Source of the DNA: Opitutales bacterium
GTDB taxonomy: Bacteria; Verrucomicrobiota; Verrucomicrobiia; Opitutales; Oceanipulchritudinaceae
Direction: 5' to 3'
NCBI GenBank assembly: GCA_016928295.1
Contig: JAFGLA010000065.1
Span: forward strand, 1 to 62,481
DNA length: 62,481 bases
Shown: piece after piece, positions 16,821 to 25,578 of the stretch
Layout of the letters: every line of letters begins with the position of its first letter
Numbering within the stretch: position 1 is the first letter of the stretch
Notes under the pieces: model-generated
What the model saw: the letters and a program-made list of their open reading frames with translations, nothing else
Databases searched by the model: none
Told to the model about the DNA's origin: nothing
Made by a program: the position numbers and the translations under genes

Positions 16821-19127
16821 ATGCACAAGAATATTAAATGGGCGCTCACGGCGTCCTTGGCGGGTCTGGCTCTGGCTGGAACTGGTATGGTTCCTCTTCA
16901 GGCGGCAGATGTTTCGCCCGTTGAGCTTTCGACGCCCTCAGCTGAGGCGCAGATTCAGCAACGTGCAGACGCCCTGCTTGCACGGATGACGCTCATTGAA
17001 AAAATCGGCCAATTGACTCAAATTGGTGCGACTCCAATTGCGCCCGACCGCCAGCCCGAAGACTTGATACGCAAGGGCATGGCCGGTTCCGTTCTATGGA
17101 CGATCGACACGGCGCAGATCAACCGCCTTCAGAAGATTGCCGTCGAGGAAAGCCGCCTTGGCATACCGCTTCTATTCGGTTTTGACGTCGTTCACGGCTT
17201 CAAGAACGTATTCCCGATGCCGATCGGCATGGCTGCGAGTTGGGAACCGGACCTTGTCGAGCAGGCCTGTTCCATCGCGGCTGACGAGGCGTACGCATCC
17301 GGCGTCAACTGGACCTTTGCTCCGATGGTGGATATCGCCCGCGATGCCCGATGGGGGCGCATGGTGGAGGGGGCGGGCGAGGACCCCTTCCTTGGAGCGG
17401 CTATGGCGCGCGCCCAGGTTCATGGCTATCAGGGGCCAGCCCTTGGCACGCCGGGACGCATCCTGTCGAGCACCAAACACTTTGCTGCGTATGGCGCGGC
17501 GGAAGGCGGCAGGGATTACGACAGTTGCTATGTGCCCGAGGTGCTTCTCTACAACGTCTATCTTCGCCCCTTTCAGGCCTGTATCGACGCAGGAGTTGGA
17601 AACGTGATGACGGCCTATATGAGCCTGAATGACATTCCGGCCACCGGAAACCCGTGGCTTGTGAAGGACCTGCTGCGCGAGCAGATGGGATTCCACGGTT
17701 TCGTCATCAGCGATTCGTATTCGGTTCTCTCGATGACAAACCACGGTTACTCGGCAGACGAGAAGGATGCTGCACGTCGTGGCATAGAAGCGGGGGTGAA
17801 CATGGACATGGGCAGTCAGGACTACTTGCGCAATCTTGAAGCGCTTGTTGCCGTGGGAAAGGTGTCCATGGGATCGATTGACGAACTCGTGCGCGAGGTC
17901 CTTATCGTGAAACTGCGTATGGGCCTCTTTGAGCACCCCTACGGCAACACGGACATGAAGGACGAGGTGCTTGGCAAACCCGCTCATCGGGCTGCGACGC
18001 TTCTTGCAGCACAGAAAAGCATGGTGCTTCTGCGCAACGAAGGCGGGCTGTTGCCGCTGTCCCCAAACGTTTCATCCATCGCCCTCATAGGGCCGCTGGC
18101 AGATTCCGCCGAGGATATCAAGGGGCCTTGGACCTGTGAATGGGATCAGGCCGTAAGCGTTCGTGAGGGCCTTGCAAGGGCGCTGCCCAACACCACGATT
18201 CGTTACGTGCAGGGCGGCGACATGCAGCGAGCTTACCCCATGCCTTGGGAGGCGCGAGAGGGTAAGTCTGCCCCGGCCCTGATGGATGAGGCTCAGATGG
18301 AAGTCGAGCTTGCCAAAGCGGTTGATGCGGCGAATGCCTCCGAGCTTGTGGTCATTGTTCTTGGTGAACGCAAAGACATGTGCGGCGAGGCGGCGTCCAG
18401 TTCCACGATCGCACTTGGGGGCAATCAGCAGGCGCTTCTGGAGGCGGTCGTTGCCACGGGCAAGCCAGTTGTTCTTGTCCTTCTCAACGGCAGGCCTCTC
18501 GACATCACATGGGCGTCCGAAAACGTTTCCGCCATTCTTGAAGCATGGTTCCCCGGTTCCGAAGGCGGCAACGCAATCGCCGACGTGCTGACTGGCGCCG
18601 TCAATCCGGGCGGCAAGTTGCCCGTCACCTGGCCGCGTTCCGTTGGCCAATGCCCCATTTACTACAACCACAATGCGACCCAGTCGCCCCAGACTGACCA
18701 GTATTTTACTTCGCTGTATGCCAATGACACAACAGCACCACTGTATCCGTTCGGTTATGGTCTCAGCTATACCACGTTCAGCTATTCTAATCTGAAACTG
18801 GATCGAGATGTGATTGGCGTGGATGGAGTCGTGAATGTCAGCATAGACGTGTGCAACAGTGGCCAGCGCGTTGGGGATGAAGTGGTTCAGCTCTATATTC
18901 ATCAGCGTTACGGCAGTCAGATTCGTCCGGTTCGCGAGCTTAAAGGCTTCGAGCGCATCACGCTCAGTCCCGGAGAAACAAGGACTGTATCTTTCAAAAT
19001 AGGGCCGGACGAGTTGCGTTACTGGAATGCCAAATCGCGGACCTGGCTTGTTGAACCCTCGACTTTTGACGTCTGGGTTGGGGGCGATTCCACCGCGACA
19101 ACACATTCACTGTTCAGGGTAGAGTGA
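16821..19127 (+). CDS. bglX: GH3 beta-glucosidase, exported
   Basis: About 768 residues from MHKNIKWALTASLAGLALAG, a good signal peptide ending near LQAA; an in-frame ATG at 16773 would add 16 residues ahead of it and is less likely. The GH3 barrel is clear: GFDVVHGFKNVFPMPIG, SSTKHFAAYG, and the nucleophile Asp at about 298 in GFVISDSYSV. The second alpha/beta domain has the acid/base region GERKDMCGEAASS, and the C-terminus is a fibronectin-III-like domain (VGDEVVQLYIHQ, RELKGFERI). Closest in organisation to periplasmic BglX, releasing glucose or a related sugar from beta-linked oligosaccharides. Divergent from and probably activated by the AraC regulator. A terminator follows at 19178. 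Confidence 0.92.
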   Translation: MHKNIKWALTASLAGLALAGTGMVPLQAADVSPVELSTPSAEAQIQQRADALLARMTLIEKIGQLTQIGATPIAPDRQPEDLIRKGMAGSVLWTIDTAQINRLQKIAVEESRLGIPLLFGFDVVHGFKNVFPMPIGMAASWEPDLVEQACSIAADEAYASGVNWTFAPMVDIARDARWGRMVEGAGEDPFLGAAMARAQVHGYQGPALGTPGRILSSTKHFAAYGAAEGGRDYDSCYVPEVLLYNVYLRPFQACIDAGVGNVMTAYMSLNDIPATGNPWLVKDLLREQMGFHGFVISDSYSVLSMTNHGYSADEKDAARRGIEAGVNMDMGSQDYLRNLEALVAVGKVSMGSIDELVREVLIVKLRMGLFEHPYGNTDMKDEVLGKPAHRAATLLAAQKSMVLLRNEGGLLPLSPNVSSIALIGPLADSAEDIKGPWTCEWDQAVSVREGLARALPNTTIRYVQGGDMQRAYPMPWEAREGKSAPALMDEAQMEVELAKAVDAANASELVVIVLGERKDMCGEAASSSTIALGGNQQALLEAVVATGKPVVLVLLNGRPLDITWASENVSAILEAWFPGSEGGNAIADVLTGAVNPGGKLPVTWPRSVGQCPIYYNHNATQSPQTDQYFTSLYANDTTAPLYPFGYGLSYTTFSYSNLKLDRDVIGVDGVVNVSIDVCNSGQRVGDEVVQLYIHQRYGSQIRPVRELKGFERITLSPGETRTVSFKIGPDELRYWNAKSRTWLVEPSTFDVWVGGDSTATTHSLFRVE

Positions 19128-19177
19128 TGCTTATTACTCATCACTAGACGCCTGTGGATATAGGCTTTAGTTACATC

Positions 19178-19215
19178 GAAGCGCACGGACACTCACTGTG
19201 ACTGTGCGCTTCTTT
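19178..19215 (+). terminator. Rho-independent terminator of the GH3 gene
   Basis: Perfect 9-bp stem GAAGCGCAC (19178-19186) and GTGCGCTTC (19204-19212), with an inner ACA/TGT pairing, followed by TTTGT. It lies 50 bp after the GH3 stop. Confidence 0.7.
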
Positions 19216-19394
19216 GTCTGTGCATATATTGCCCTATGATTCCCAGCTCACTCTGGTAGAGTGTGCCCTGATCGGAACTCGCAATCCCTGTTTGGGGCCG
19301 CGACAGATCGCACGATTTGAACAGACGGCCTCGCTCTTGCCGGGCGTTGACCCGGTGGAAGTTTACCGCTTCTACATTCGCCAAACGCAGACTG

Positions 19395-19508
19395 GGCGGA
19401 GGGTGCGCAAAACTGAATTTATGATTGCTTGCCAGCAGCTTCCGCCCGCCTGGCTTTTCCTGCTTGAAGCCCCCAATCCTACTCTTTTTGACAATGCTGG
19501 CGGGCTGA
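19395..19508 (+). pseudogene. Remnant of a transposase gene 5' region
   Basis: This DNA matches 24847-24955, the start of the transposase remnant further right (shared GATTGCTTGCCA and the CTCTTT-TGACAATGCTGGCGGGCTG region), with substitutions and small indels. No intact reading frame remains. It lies directly left of the 168-bp MITE, marking this gap as a graveyard of mobile elements. Confidence 0.55.
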
Positions 19509-19537
19509 TTGTTTGTGTATCGCCACCTTCAGCGCTC

Positions 19538-19705
19538 CTAGGGAGTGTTTGCAAATAGAACTCCCGTTGGAATGCGGGTGTCTTTCTGGCTAAAAACCAA
19601 CCCATTCGGCTCTGGGAATCCCGATTCACCTCGCCTCATGTTCTGATTTTTATCTCAGAAATCCATCCCGCCTCCTCGGTCCGCCTATTTGCAAACACTC
19701 CCTAG
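19538..19705. mobile_element. 168-bp MITE, copy A
   Basis: Terminal inverted repeats GGGAGTGTTTGCAAAT and its near complement ATTTGCAAACACTCCC, flanked by TA on both sides (within CTAG), the target duplication expected of IS630/Tc1-mariner-type transposition. It aligns without gaps to 55742-55909 with 142 of 168 positions identical by hand count. It has no coding capacity. An inner hairpin CCCG/CGGG lies near the left end. It sits 12 bp beyond the stop codon of the truncated RHS-like gene. Confidence 0.85.
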
Positions 19706-19717
19706 GCGTCCGTGCGA

Positions 19718-22700
19718 CTATTTCGTTTCCTTCCCCTCGGACGGATCCTGCTGCACCTGGCGGCCGTATTTGTCGTAGGTGTACAGGGTTGTCTTTACAG
19801 GTCCGGTCGGTTCACCGTCCTGCCCTGTTGTTGTGCTGGTTTCTCTTTGCAGGGAGCCAATCCAACCGCCTTCCCCGCTGGCGACAAGATGTTTCCCCTC
19901 GTCATCAACGGTGTCGTAATAATACCAGTCTGTTGTTTCGATTTCAGGCACGCCGGGCTTCTTGACTGTTTCCCTTATCGCGCGGTTCATCACGTCGTAG
20001 GTCGTGACCGTGACCGTTCCGTCCGGATCGATCTTCCGGCGCAGGCGTCCCAGAGCGTCGAAGACTCTGGTGGTGCGGCCCAGCCTCGGAATGAACAGGT
20101 TGGTCTGCTTTCCCAACGTATCGTATTTGGCTGTGCAGACCGTGCGGCCCCTTAGAAAACTGCCGGTCAGGAATGAGGACTCCCTCGGAAGGTCGAATCC
20201 GTCGTATTTGACAATCTCGGAGGCCTTGCCTGCGACGCTTGTCGTCGTCCACGATTCGGGCGCGTTCCCAGGATTCCAGGTGCCGATCACATTGCCCTTG
20301 GCGTTGTTGAGTTGGACGGTGGTGGCGCCTTTGGCCTTGCCCGGAGCCCGTTTCTCCACGATTGAGACGAGTCCGGCATAGGTGTTGATCGTGGCGGAGC
20401 CGTCAGGAGCAACGACCTTTGCAACACGGCCCACTTCGTCGTATTCGGTGACGGTCCAGCGGATCGCTTCGCCGGGCACGTAAGGCTCGGACTGGGCGGC
20501 GACATAACCGTCGCGAAGGTAGATGGTGTCCGTCATTGTGCTCTTGCCGTCCTCTTCGTTGATTGTGCAAATCTTGCGCCACTTGCGGTCAAAATACGTG
20601 GTTTCGGAATCGCCCCAGCAGTTCACGTCCCTTCTGTAGAACGACGAAGTCAGGCAAAGCCAGTTGTCGGGAGCGTTTGGAGGCAGTGCCACAGTATGCG
20701 TATTGTCCTCCTTGTCGGAAAAACCATAGTCTGTGGTCTCATACCATCCCGTCAGGGTGTTGGAAGTGCGCGTTGTGCGACCTGCGATGTCGTGTTCGAC
20801 CACGTAGTGGCGTCCGTTGCAGTCGGTCTCCTCGGTCTTGTTTCCCCAAGCGTCCCACTTGCCGGTCGAGACATGTCCGAGCGCATTCTCCTCTTTGGCG
20901 GCATAGCGCCCGCTCGGGTCCCACGCCGTAATCTTCGAAATGACGTGACTTCCGCCAATGTCGTAATCGCCTTCAGTGGCCCCGGTGAGAAGAGTCTGAC
21001 GAAGGAGGCCCGTATCGGAATACTCGTAGGTTAGCGTTGTGGTCAGGAGCGGATTCGGCATTCCCACGGCAATAAAATGCGCCGAGGTGTCCGTGGAGGC
21101 ACAATCGACAGTCTTGGTGGCAACATCGCCCGTTTTTGTGTAGGTGTAACAGGACACGGGGCCGCCCGTCCACGCGGGATAATGGGGCGCGCAGACGATC
21201 TTCTGTTTGCGCTTTACGAGCCCGGTGAGACCCCCGTTTTCCGCACACGGAGCCCAAAACTCGGAGATTTCATCCACTCTGTTGCCGTCGGCATAGGTGA
21301 GGAGGGTCCTGTGAATGTTTCCGTAGGTGAGGCGGCAGGAGGCGTCGAGGCGGTATTTCCCGAGCCAATCGGTGATGATCGCCGCTTCCGGACGGGACAT
21401 GCACTCATGCGGCGGCGATTCTTCTGCCACGGGCACCGCCTCAGGAGGCGGAGGAAGTTTTTTTGACGAGGCGGGAAAGTCCTGTTCGTCAAACCACACG
21501 ATGGCGCTGATGCGCGAATGGGCACCGGAGGGCAGCTTGTGACCGAAGAGCGGCTTTTTTGCGCAAACGCTGGGAAACTGGGGCGAAGTAGAGTATTCGA
21601 AGCGTTTTTCGATCGAATACGACATGAACGGGAAGAGGGTTCCCCAGCGTGTACCGGTGACGGGGTCTTTCACCATGTCGAAGGTGACGGTGTTGTCCTT
21701 GCTGCTGAGAAGGCCCAGATCGAGGCTTGTCACCCTTCCGGCGGGGTCGCGCTCCGCCGCAAGAGCGTAGTACGTCTGTTCGCGCGCGGCCAGGCCCGTC
21801 ATGGGGAATGCCTGCGTCAGGAACTGATATTTGACGAGGTTTGTCTGGCAATCCAGCGTCAGGAACGAATGGAAGCCGAGAAAGCCCCGTCCCGAGAAAT
21901 CCGTGCGGGCACCGGAATAATGATAGCGAATGGCGTAAACCTGTCGGACCTTGTTTCCGTCCGAGTCGTAAACAGGATCTCCGAAGTTGCCGAAGTGGCT
22001 CACATCGCCCGTGTCGTTGCATTCGTCCTGGTAGACTCCGGACACCACATACCGCGTGGAACGAAGTTCCCGGATCGGATAACTGACGCCCTCTACGGCT
22101 GCGGTGGAAGGATTGTCCGTGGCGCCGGGAGTGTAAACCGAGGGGTCTGAAATCGGCTTGTAGCGGATCTCGGTCTGAATGCCGTTGCCGTCGGTGATGC
22201 CGATCAGAAGATCCGCCTTCACGCCGGTGTTGAGGCAGAGCTTTTTCAGAACCGGATTTTTACTGTAGCGGCCCGTGTATTCCACGCTGTCCGTCATGCC
22301 GTCGCCATTCAGATCGAGATCGTAAAAAACGGTAGACCCCTGCTCGCTCGGGAGGATAGGCGGATAATCTTCGGGACTGCCGGGCGGCGGGATGGGCTCC
22401 GCCCCGGTGAATGAGTCCCCCTTTGAAAGAGCGGAAAACCACAAATCGACAACGAGATCCGACGGCACTCCCGGTGATTTCTCCTCATCCGCCAGTTCGC
22501 CCCATTTGTAGTCGTCCATGCCGTCGCCGTTCTCATCTTCGACGATCGGGCAGATCGAACGACGCTCGGAACCCTTGTATTTGCTCTTTGCCGTGAGCTG
22601 CACGCTCGCGGAGCCTCCCATCGGTTCCGGGCTTGTCACGACCGGGCCGTAGCAGTCCCCCCGCGAGTACCGGACGGAGAGCCTTCCGTCATAGCGGTGA

Positions 22701-24604
22701 ATCAGGATGTCGGAACGTCCGTCGCCGTTGAAATCCCCGATGTTGATCCGGCGCAGGAAGCCTTCGCGATCGAGCTTGTCGATCAGGGTTTTCTCTTGGC
22801 GGTGCGAGTTGCCGGGCTTCTCATCTTTCGCAACGGGATCCATCCCTTCCTCGCCTGCCTTCCAGATCATCTTGGGCGCTGCCGTCCCGTCGAGGCCCGT
22901 GAATCCGGATCCGTTCGAGATCATCGCATACAGGGCGCCGCGGGAACCGGCCCACTTCTCCTTCCGGCTCATACCGAAGACAATATCTCGCAGGCCGTCG
23001 CCGTTAATGTCGCACACCTCGAAAAGGTGCGAGGGTCCGACCCGCGAATCACCCCAGTCGGACTCCTTATCGAAGCCCTCCCCATTGGAAAGCCGCACCA
23101 CGAGGCGCGTGCCGCGAAAGAAAAGAAAATCCTGTTTCCCGTCCCCGTTGAAATCGCCGAAGGCGCAGGTGACCGGTGGCTGGGCTGACGAGGAAGCGTC
23201 CGCGCTGCCCGCCTTTGTGTCCTTTTCGCGCGGCGACCGGTCCGCGGGATCGTCGATCTCTTTCTCGACGTTCTTTTCGGCGTAGGCGCTCCAGCAGAAG
23301 GTGGTCGGACGCAGAGACTGGAGTTCCCGCCCGTTCCATGCGCTTTTCCGAACCGCAATCAGCAGCGTCTGCCCCGAGTCCTCGTCCTCTCTGTAGGCGA
23401 GGTCATAGGTTGCCAGCAGGGCGCCGTCCGCAACCTGTGTGACATTAATCCGGTCCAGACGGTGACGGGACTGGAAACGGCGCTGACAGTACAGCCACGT
23501 GGAACCTTCGCAAGGGCTGTACACAAAATGGATCGCGAAGCGGCCCGTCGGTGAATCCGACGCGGAACCGTAGGTAACGGTGGAAAGCAGGGTTTCGCCG
23601 GGATTAGGGCTCGAGTACCCGTATTCGATGAAGTTCCCGTAGAGATCCTCGACCCGCTTGAGATGGAAAGCATACGCAATTTCGGGAAGCTCCGGATCGA
23701 GTCTCTCGCCGTATTCGAGGGCATCGACCGCGTCGCCAAGCCTGCCGAACGTATTCTTTCTTCCGTTCTTGTCCGTCACCACGAAGGAATCGATCAGGCC
23801 TGAGGAACCCGCCGCCGCGATTGTCACAAATGAATCGACTTCCGTCCGATACGCGCTGCCCGGCCTGCCCTGCGTTCCGGCGACGCACACCATCAGCTTG
23901 CCGCCGAGATAGAAGTGGTCTTTCTCGTCAAAGCAGATTCCCCGGACGTAGCCGTGACGGGAGGGAAAACTACGTCCCCTGACGATGGAGGAGGTGTATC
24001 CCGTGGAAACACTCCAGCCCGTGCCCGTTTCGCCGCTGCCGCTCTCGCTGCTGTAGCAGAGGGCCAGCGAGGGCCCGAGATAGTTGACTCCTGACGGAAC
24101 CGGTAGCGTGAGCGTGTAATTGGCGGTTCCCTTGTTATCCACGCTGAAATCGCCTTCCAGAGTGCCGGGGATCACCGTGCCGCCGGCATCCGGGAATACC
24201 GCATCCGGTTCCTCCGCTGGGGAGACGATGCTTCCGACCTCCGCGACGCGGCCTTCCGGCTCCGAAAACACCTCGAAAAGCATGTGTTGGAGAATCCCCT
24301 TGTTTTCCGCAGAGTCGGGATCGGCTACGAGGGGCAGGTTCAGGGACCTGTGCGCGGCGACCATGCCGGCGACCTCGGCAAGATTCCGCGCCTGATTTTC
24401 GTCATCGGTCGCCGCTTGTTCCGGGATGCTCCCGTCGGATGATCGCCCAGGATTTTCCGCCACTCCCGAATCGGAGTTCCCCACAGCAGAAACCAGAGTG
24501 GCGACATCAGCACAGTCGCTCGTCAAACAGTATCCTTTGCCAACAAACAATCCCGAAATCAGGACCGTCAATAAAACCGAAGAAAGAAAATTACGACAAG
24601 TCAT
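19718..24604 (-). CDS. SpvB / VCBS / YD-repeat protein, RHS-like, 3'-truncated
   Basis: About 1628 residues from the signal-peptide start MTCRNFLSSVLLTVLISGLF (ATG 24604; an upstream in-frame start at 24691 is possible). Order: SpvB-like N-terminal domain (about 150-260; GDFSVDNKGTANYTLTLPVP, GTGWSV), FG-GAP/VCBS blades (FGDFNGDGKQDFLFF, VCDINGDGLRDIVFG, IGDFNGDGRSDILI, ENGDGMDDYK, DLNGDGMTDSVEY), a TcdB-type insecticidal-toxin middle region (GITDGNGIQTEIRYKP, FSGRGFLGFHSFLT), then YD repeats (WDPSGRYAAKEENALGHVST, YDKYGRQVQQDPSEGK). Such proteins form a shell around a C-terminal toxin or surface module. Here the repeats stop at residue 1628 with no core motif or variable tip; a MITE and a transposase remnant follow within 15 bp. 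So the C-terminal cargo has probably been lost, although a natural end cannot be excluded. Higher GC than its flanks. Confidence 0.85.
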   Translation of the reverse strand: MTCRNFLSSVLLTVLISGLFVGKGYCLTSDCADVATLVSAVGNSDSGVAENPGRSSDGSIPEQAATDDENQARNLAEVAGMVAAHRSLNLPLVADPDSAENKGILQHMLFEVFSEPEGRVAEVGSIVSPAEEPDAVFPDAGGTVIPGTLEGDFSVDNKGTANYTLTLPVPSGVNYLGPSLALCYSSESGSGETGTGWSVSTGYTSSIVRGRSFPSRHGYVRGICFDEKDHFYLGGKLMVCVAGTQGRPGSAYRTEVDSFVTIAAAGSSGLIDSFVVTDKNGRKNTFGRLGDAVDALEYGERLDPELPEIAYAFHLKRVEDLYGNFIEYGYSSPNPGETLLSTVTYGSASDSPTGRFAIHFVYSPCEGSTWLYCQRRFQSRHRLDRINVTQVADGALLATYDLAYREDEDSGQTLLIAVRKSAWNGRELQSLRPTTFCWSAYAEKNVEKEIDDPADRSPREKDTKAGSADASSSAQPPVTCAFGDFNGDGKQDFLFFRGTRLVVRLSNGEGFDKESDWGDSRVGPSHLFEVCDINGDGLRDIVFGMSRKEKWAGSRGALYAMISNGSGFTGLDGTAAPKMIWKAGEEGMDPVAKDEKPGNSHRQEKTLIDKLDREGFLRRINIGDFNGDGRSDILIHRYDGRLSVRYSRGDCYGPVVTSPEPMGGSASVQLTAKSKYKGSERRSICPIVEDENGDGMDDYKWGELADEEKSPGVPSDLVVDLWFSALSKGDSFTGAEPIPPPGSPEDYPPILPSEQGSTVFYDLDLNGDGMTDSVEYTGRYSKNPVLKKLCLNTGVKADLLIGITDGNGIQTEIRYKPISDPSVYTPGATDNPSTAAVEGVSYPIRELRSTRYVVSGVYQDECNDTGDVSHFGNFGDPVYDSDGNKVRQVYAIRYHYSGARTDFSGRGFLGFHSFLTLDCQTNLVKYQFLTQAFPMTGLAAREQTYYALAAERDPAGRVTSLDLGLLSSKDNTVTFDMVKDPVTGTRWGTLFPFMSYSIEKRFEYSTSPQFPSVCAKKPLFGHKLPSGAHSRISAIVWFDEQDFPASSKKLPPPPEAVPVAEESPPHECMSRPEAAIITDWLGKYRLDASCRLTYGNIHRTLLTYADGNRVDEISEFWAPCAENGGLTGLVKRKQKIVCAPHYPAWTGGPVSCYTYTKTGDVATKTVDCASTDTSAHFIAVGMPNPLLTTTLTYEYSDTGLLRQTLLTGATEGDYDIGGSHVISKITAWDPSGRYAAKEENALGHVSTGKWDAWGNKTEETDCNGRHYVVEHDIAGRTTRTSNTLTGWYETTDYGFSDKEDNTHTVALPPNAPDNWLCLTSSFYRRDVNCWGDSETTYFDRKWRKICTINEEDGKSTMTDTIYLRDGYVAAQSEPYVPGEAIRWTVTEYDEVGRVAKVVAPDGSATINTYAGLVSIVEKRAPGKAKGATTVQLNNAKGNVIGTWNPGNAPESWTTTSVAGKASEIVKYDGFDLPRESSFLTGSFLRGRTVCTAKYDTLGKQTNLFIPRLGRTTRVFDALGRLRRKIDPDGTVTVTTYDVMNRAIRETVKKPGVPEIETTDWYYYDTVDDEGKHLVASGEGGWIGSLQRETSTTTGQDGEPTGPVKTTLYTYDKYGRQVQQDPSEGKETK

Positions 24605-24691
24605 CGATGTTGACAAAGATTGGCGATTCTTATTTGGGGTGTCGTAAGTGATAGTTCGGAGAATCATTGGTCTTCCCGGAACCGCGAACAC

Positions 24692-24849
24692 TCCTTTTGA
24701 AGCAGAGATTAATACTACATACTCTTATCAAATGCTTGCAATCCATTATAATGTCGTGCGAGGTGAAAGCGCTTTGGTCCCTCCAAAGGAGAAGTGAAAC
24801 TGTACGCGCCAACCATCGCCGATGAAATGCCGCTTGCCAATCGTGTAGG
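24692..24849. other. Upstream region of the RHS-like gene
   Basis: No gene seen. On the minus strand TTGCAA (24736-24741) and TAGTAT (24712-24717) with an 18-bp spacer form a weak promoter candidate for the RHS-like gene. The right part contains the 29-bp shared block at 24803-24831. Confidence 0.35.
24803..24831. repeat. 29-bp block, second copy
   Basis: Identical to 15577-15605; here it lies about 20 bp upstream of DNA that resembles the start of an insertion sequence, consistent with being the element's outer end. Confidence 0.6.
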
Positions 24850-25308
24850 GTGCGGAAAACTGGAATCGTGATTGCTTGCCAACGGCTTACTACCGCCTGC
24901 CGTGTCCGGTTTGAAACCGCAGGTCATACTCTTTCTGACAATGCTGGCGGGCTGGATGAACCGGAAACAGCAGCTCGTCGTCGAATATCTTCTTGAGGAA
25001 CACAAAGTCCTCCGGGAGCCGCTTGACATTCATGCCGACGGCAAACGGCTCCGCTATACTGCCAAGCAGCAGCGCCGTCTTTCCGACGCTGGCTGGAAGC
25101 TCGGTCGCCAACTTCTGATGCAATTTGCAACCCTCGTCACGCCGAAGACGATCTATGCCTGGCATCGGAAGTTCGTGGCGATGAAATTTGCACCGAAGAA
25201 CCGGGACCTCTGCGCCGCCAAGGAGCGTAGCGCCAAGAGAGACGCGCTCATCATCAAGATCGCTTCGGAAAACACGGGGTGGGGCTACGGGCGTATCCAA
25301 ACGCGTAA
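24850..25308 (+). pseudogene. Truncated integrase-type (DDE) transposase, N-terminal part
   Basis: The frame from 24872 reads MNRKQQLVVEYLLEEHKVLR, then GKRLRYTAKQQRRL, LGRQLLMQFATLVTPKTIYA, WHRKFVAMKF and ENTGWGYGRIQTR. This is the N-terminal helix-turn-helix region of integrase-core transposases common in PVC genomes, where WGY-RI normally precedes the catalytic DDE domain. After about 25305 the similarity ends, so the catalytic core is gone and the element is dead. Related fragments lie at 19395-19508 and 29262-29409. Confidence 0.8.
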
Positions 25309-25326
25309 TGCAGAATCACAGTTATT

Positions 25327-25396
25327 GAAAGTCGCGAGGATCGAACTCGCGATTCAAGCTTGGGAAGCTCACGTATTACCACCATACGATGACCGC
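25327..25396 (-). pseudogene. tRNA-Gly (anticodon CCC) remnant lacking its 3' acceptor strand
   Basis: Read on the minus strand: acceptor 5' strand GCGGTCA (25396-25390), D stem GTAT/ATAC with GGTGGTA loop, anticodon stem TGAGC/GCTTG around TTCCCAA (anticodon CCC), a 4-nt variable region, and T stem GCGAG/CTCGC around TTCGATC. The 3' strand that should read TGACCGC is instead GACTTTC, which pairs at only about 3 of 7 positions, and no CCA follows. The transposase remnant lies immediately beyond. So the arms are intact but the acceptor was replaced, probably by the insertion or deletion that left the remnant. Confidence 0.7.
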
Positions 25397-25578
25397 ATGT
25401 CCCTACCGGACAGATGTTTGAAATCTCTATCGGTCAGTAGTCGCCTGAGAAATGCTTGGCGGAATCGGACGTCAAAGAATGTCTATACGAGTGATATGAG
25501 TTGTTTATACCCTGCACAGGAGTTTCTGATGTCTGGTTTCCTTGTTTTTTATATCCCTTTCCATCATCTTTTACCAAT

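Noticed and set aside
21518..22150. Long plus-strand frames opposite the RHS-like gene
   Set aside because: High GC content makes long antisense frames common; none has a recognisable domain, whereas the minus strand shows continuous SpvB, VCBS and YD motifs.
24740..24753. TATAAT within a short palindrome as a promoter of the RHS-like gene
   Set aside because: No -35 hexamer at suitable distance on the minus strand, and the palindrome gives the same hexamer on both strands.
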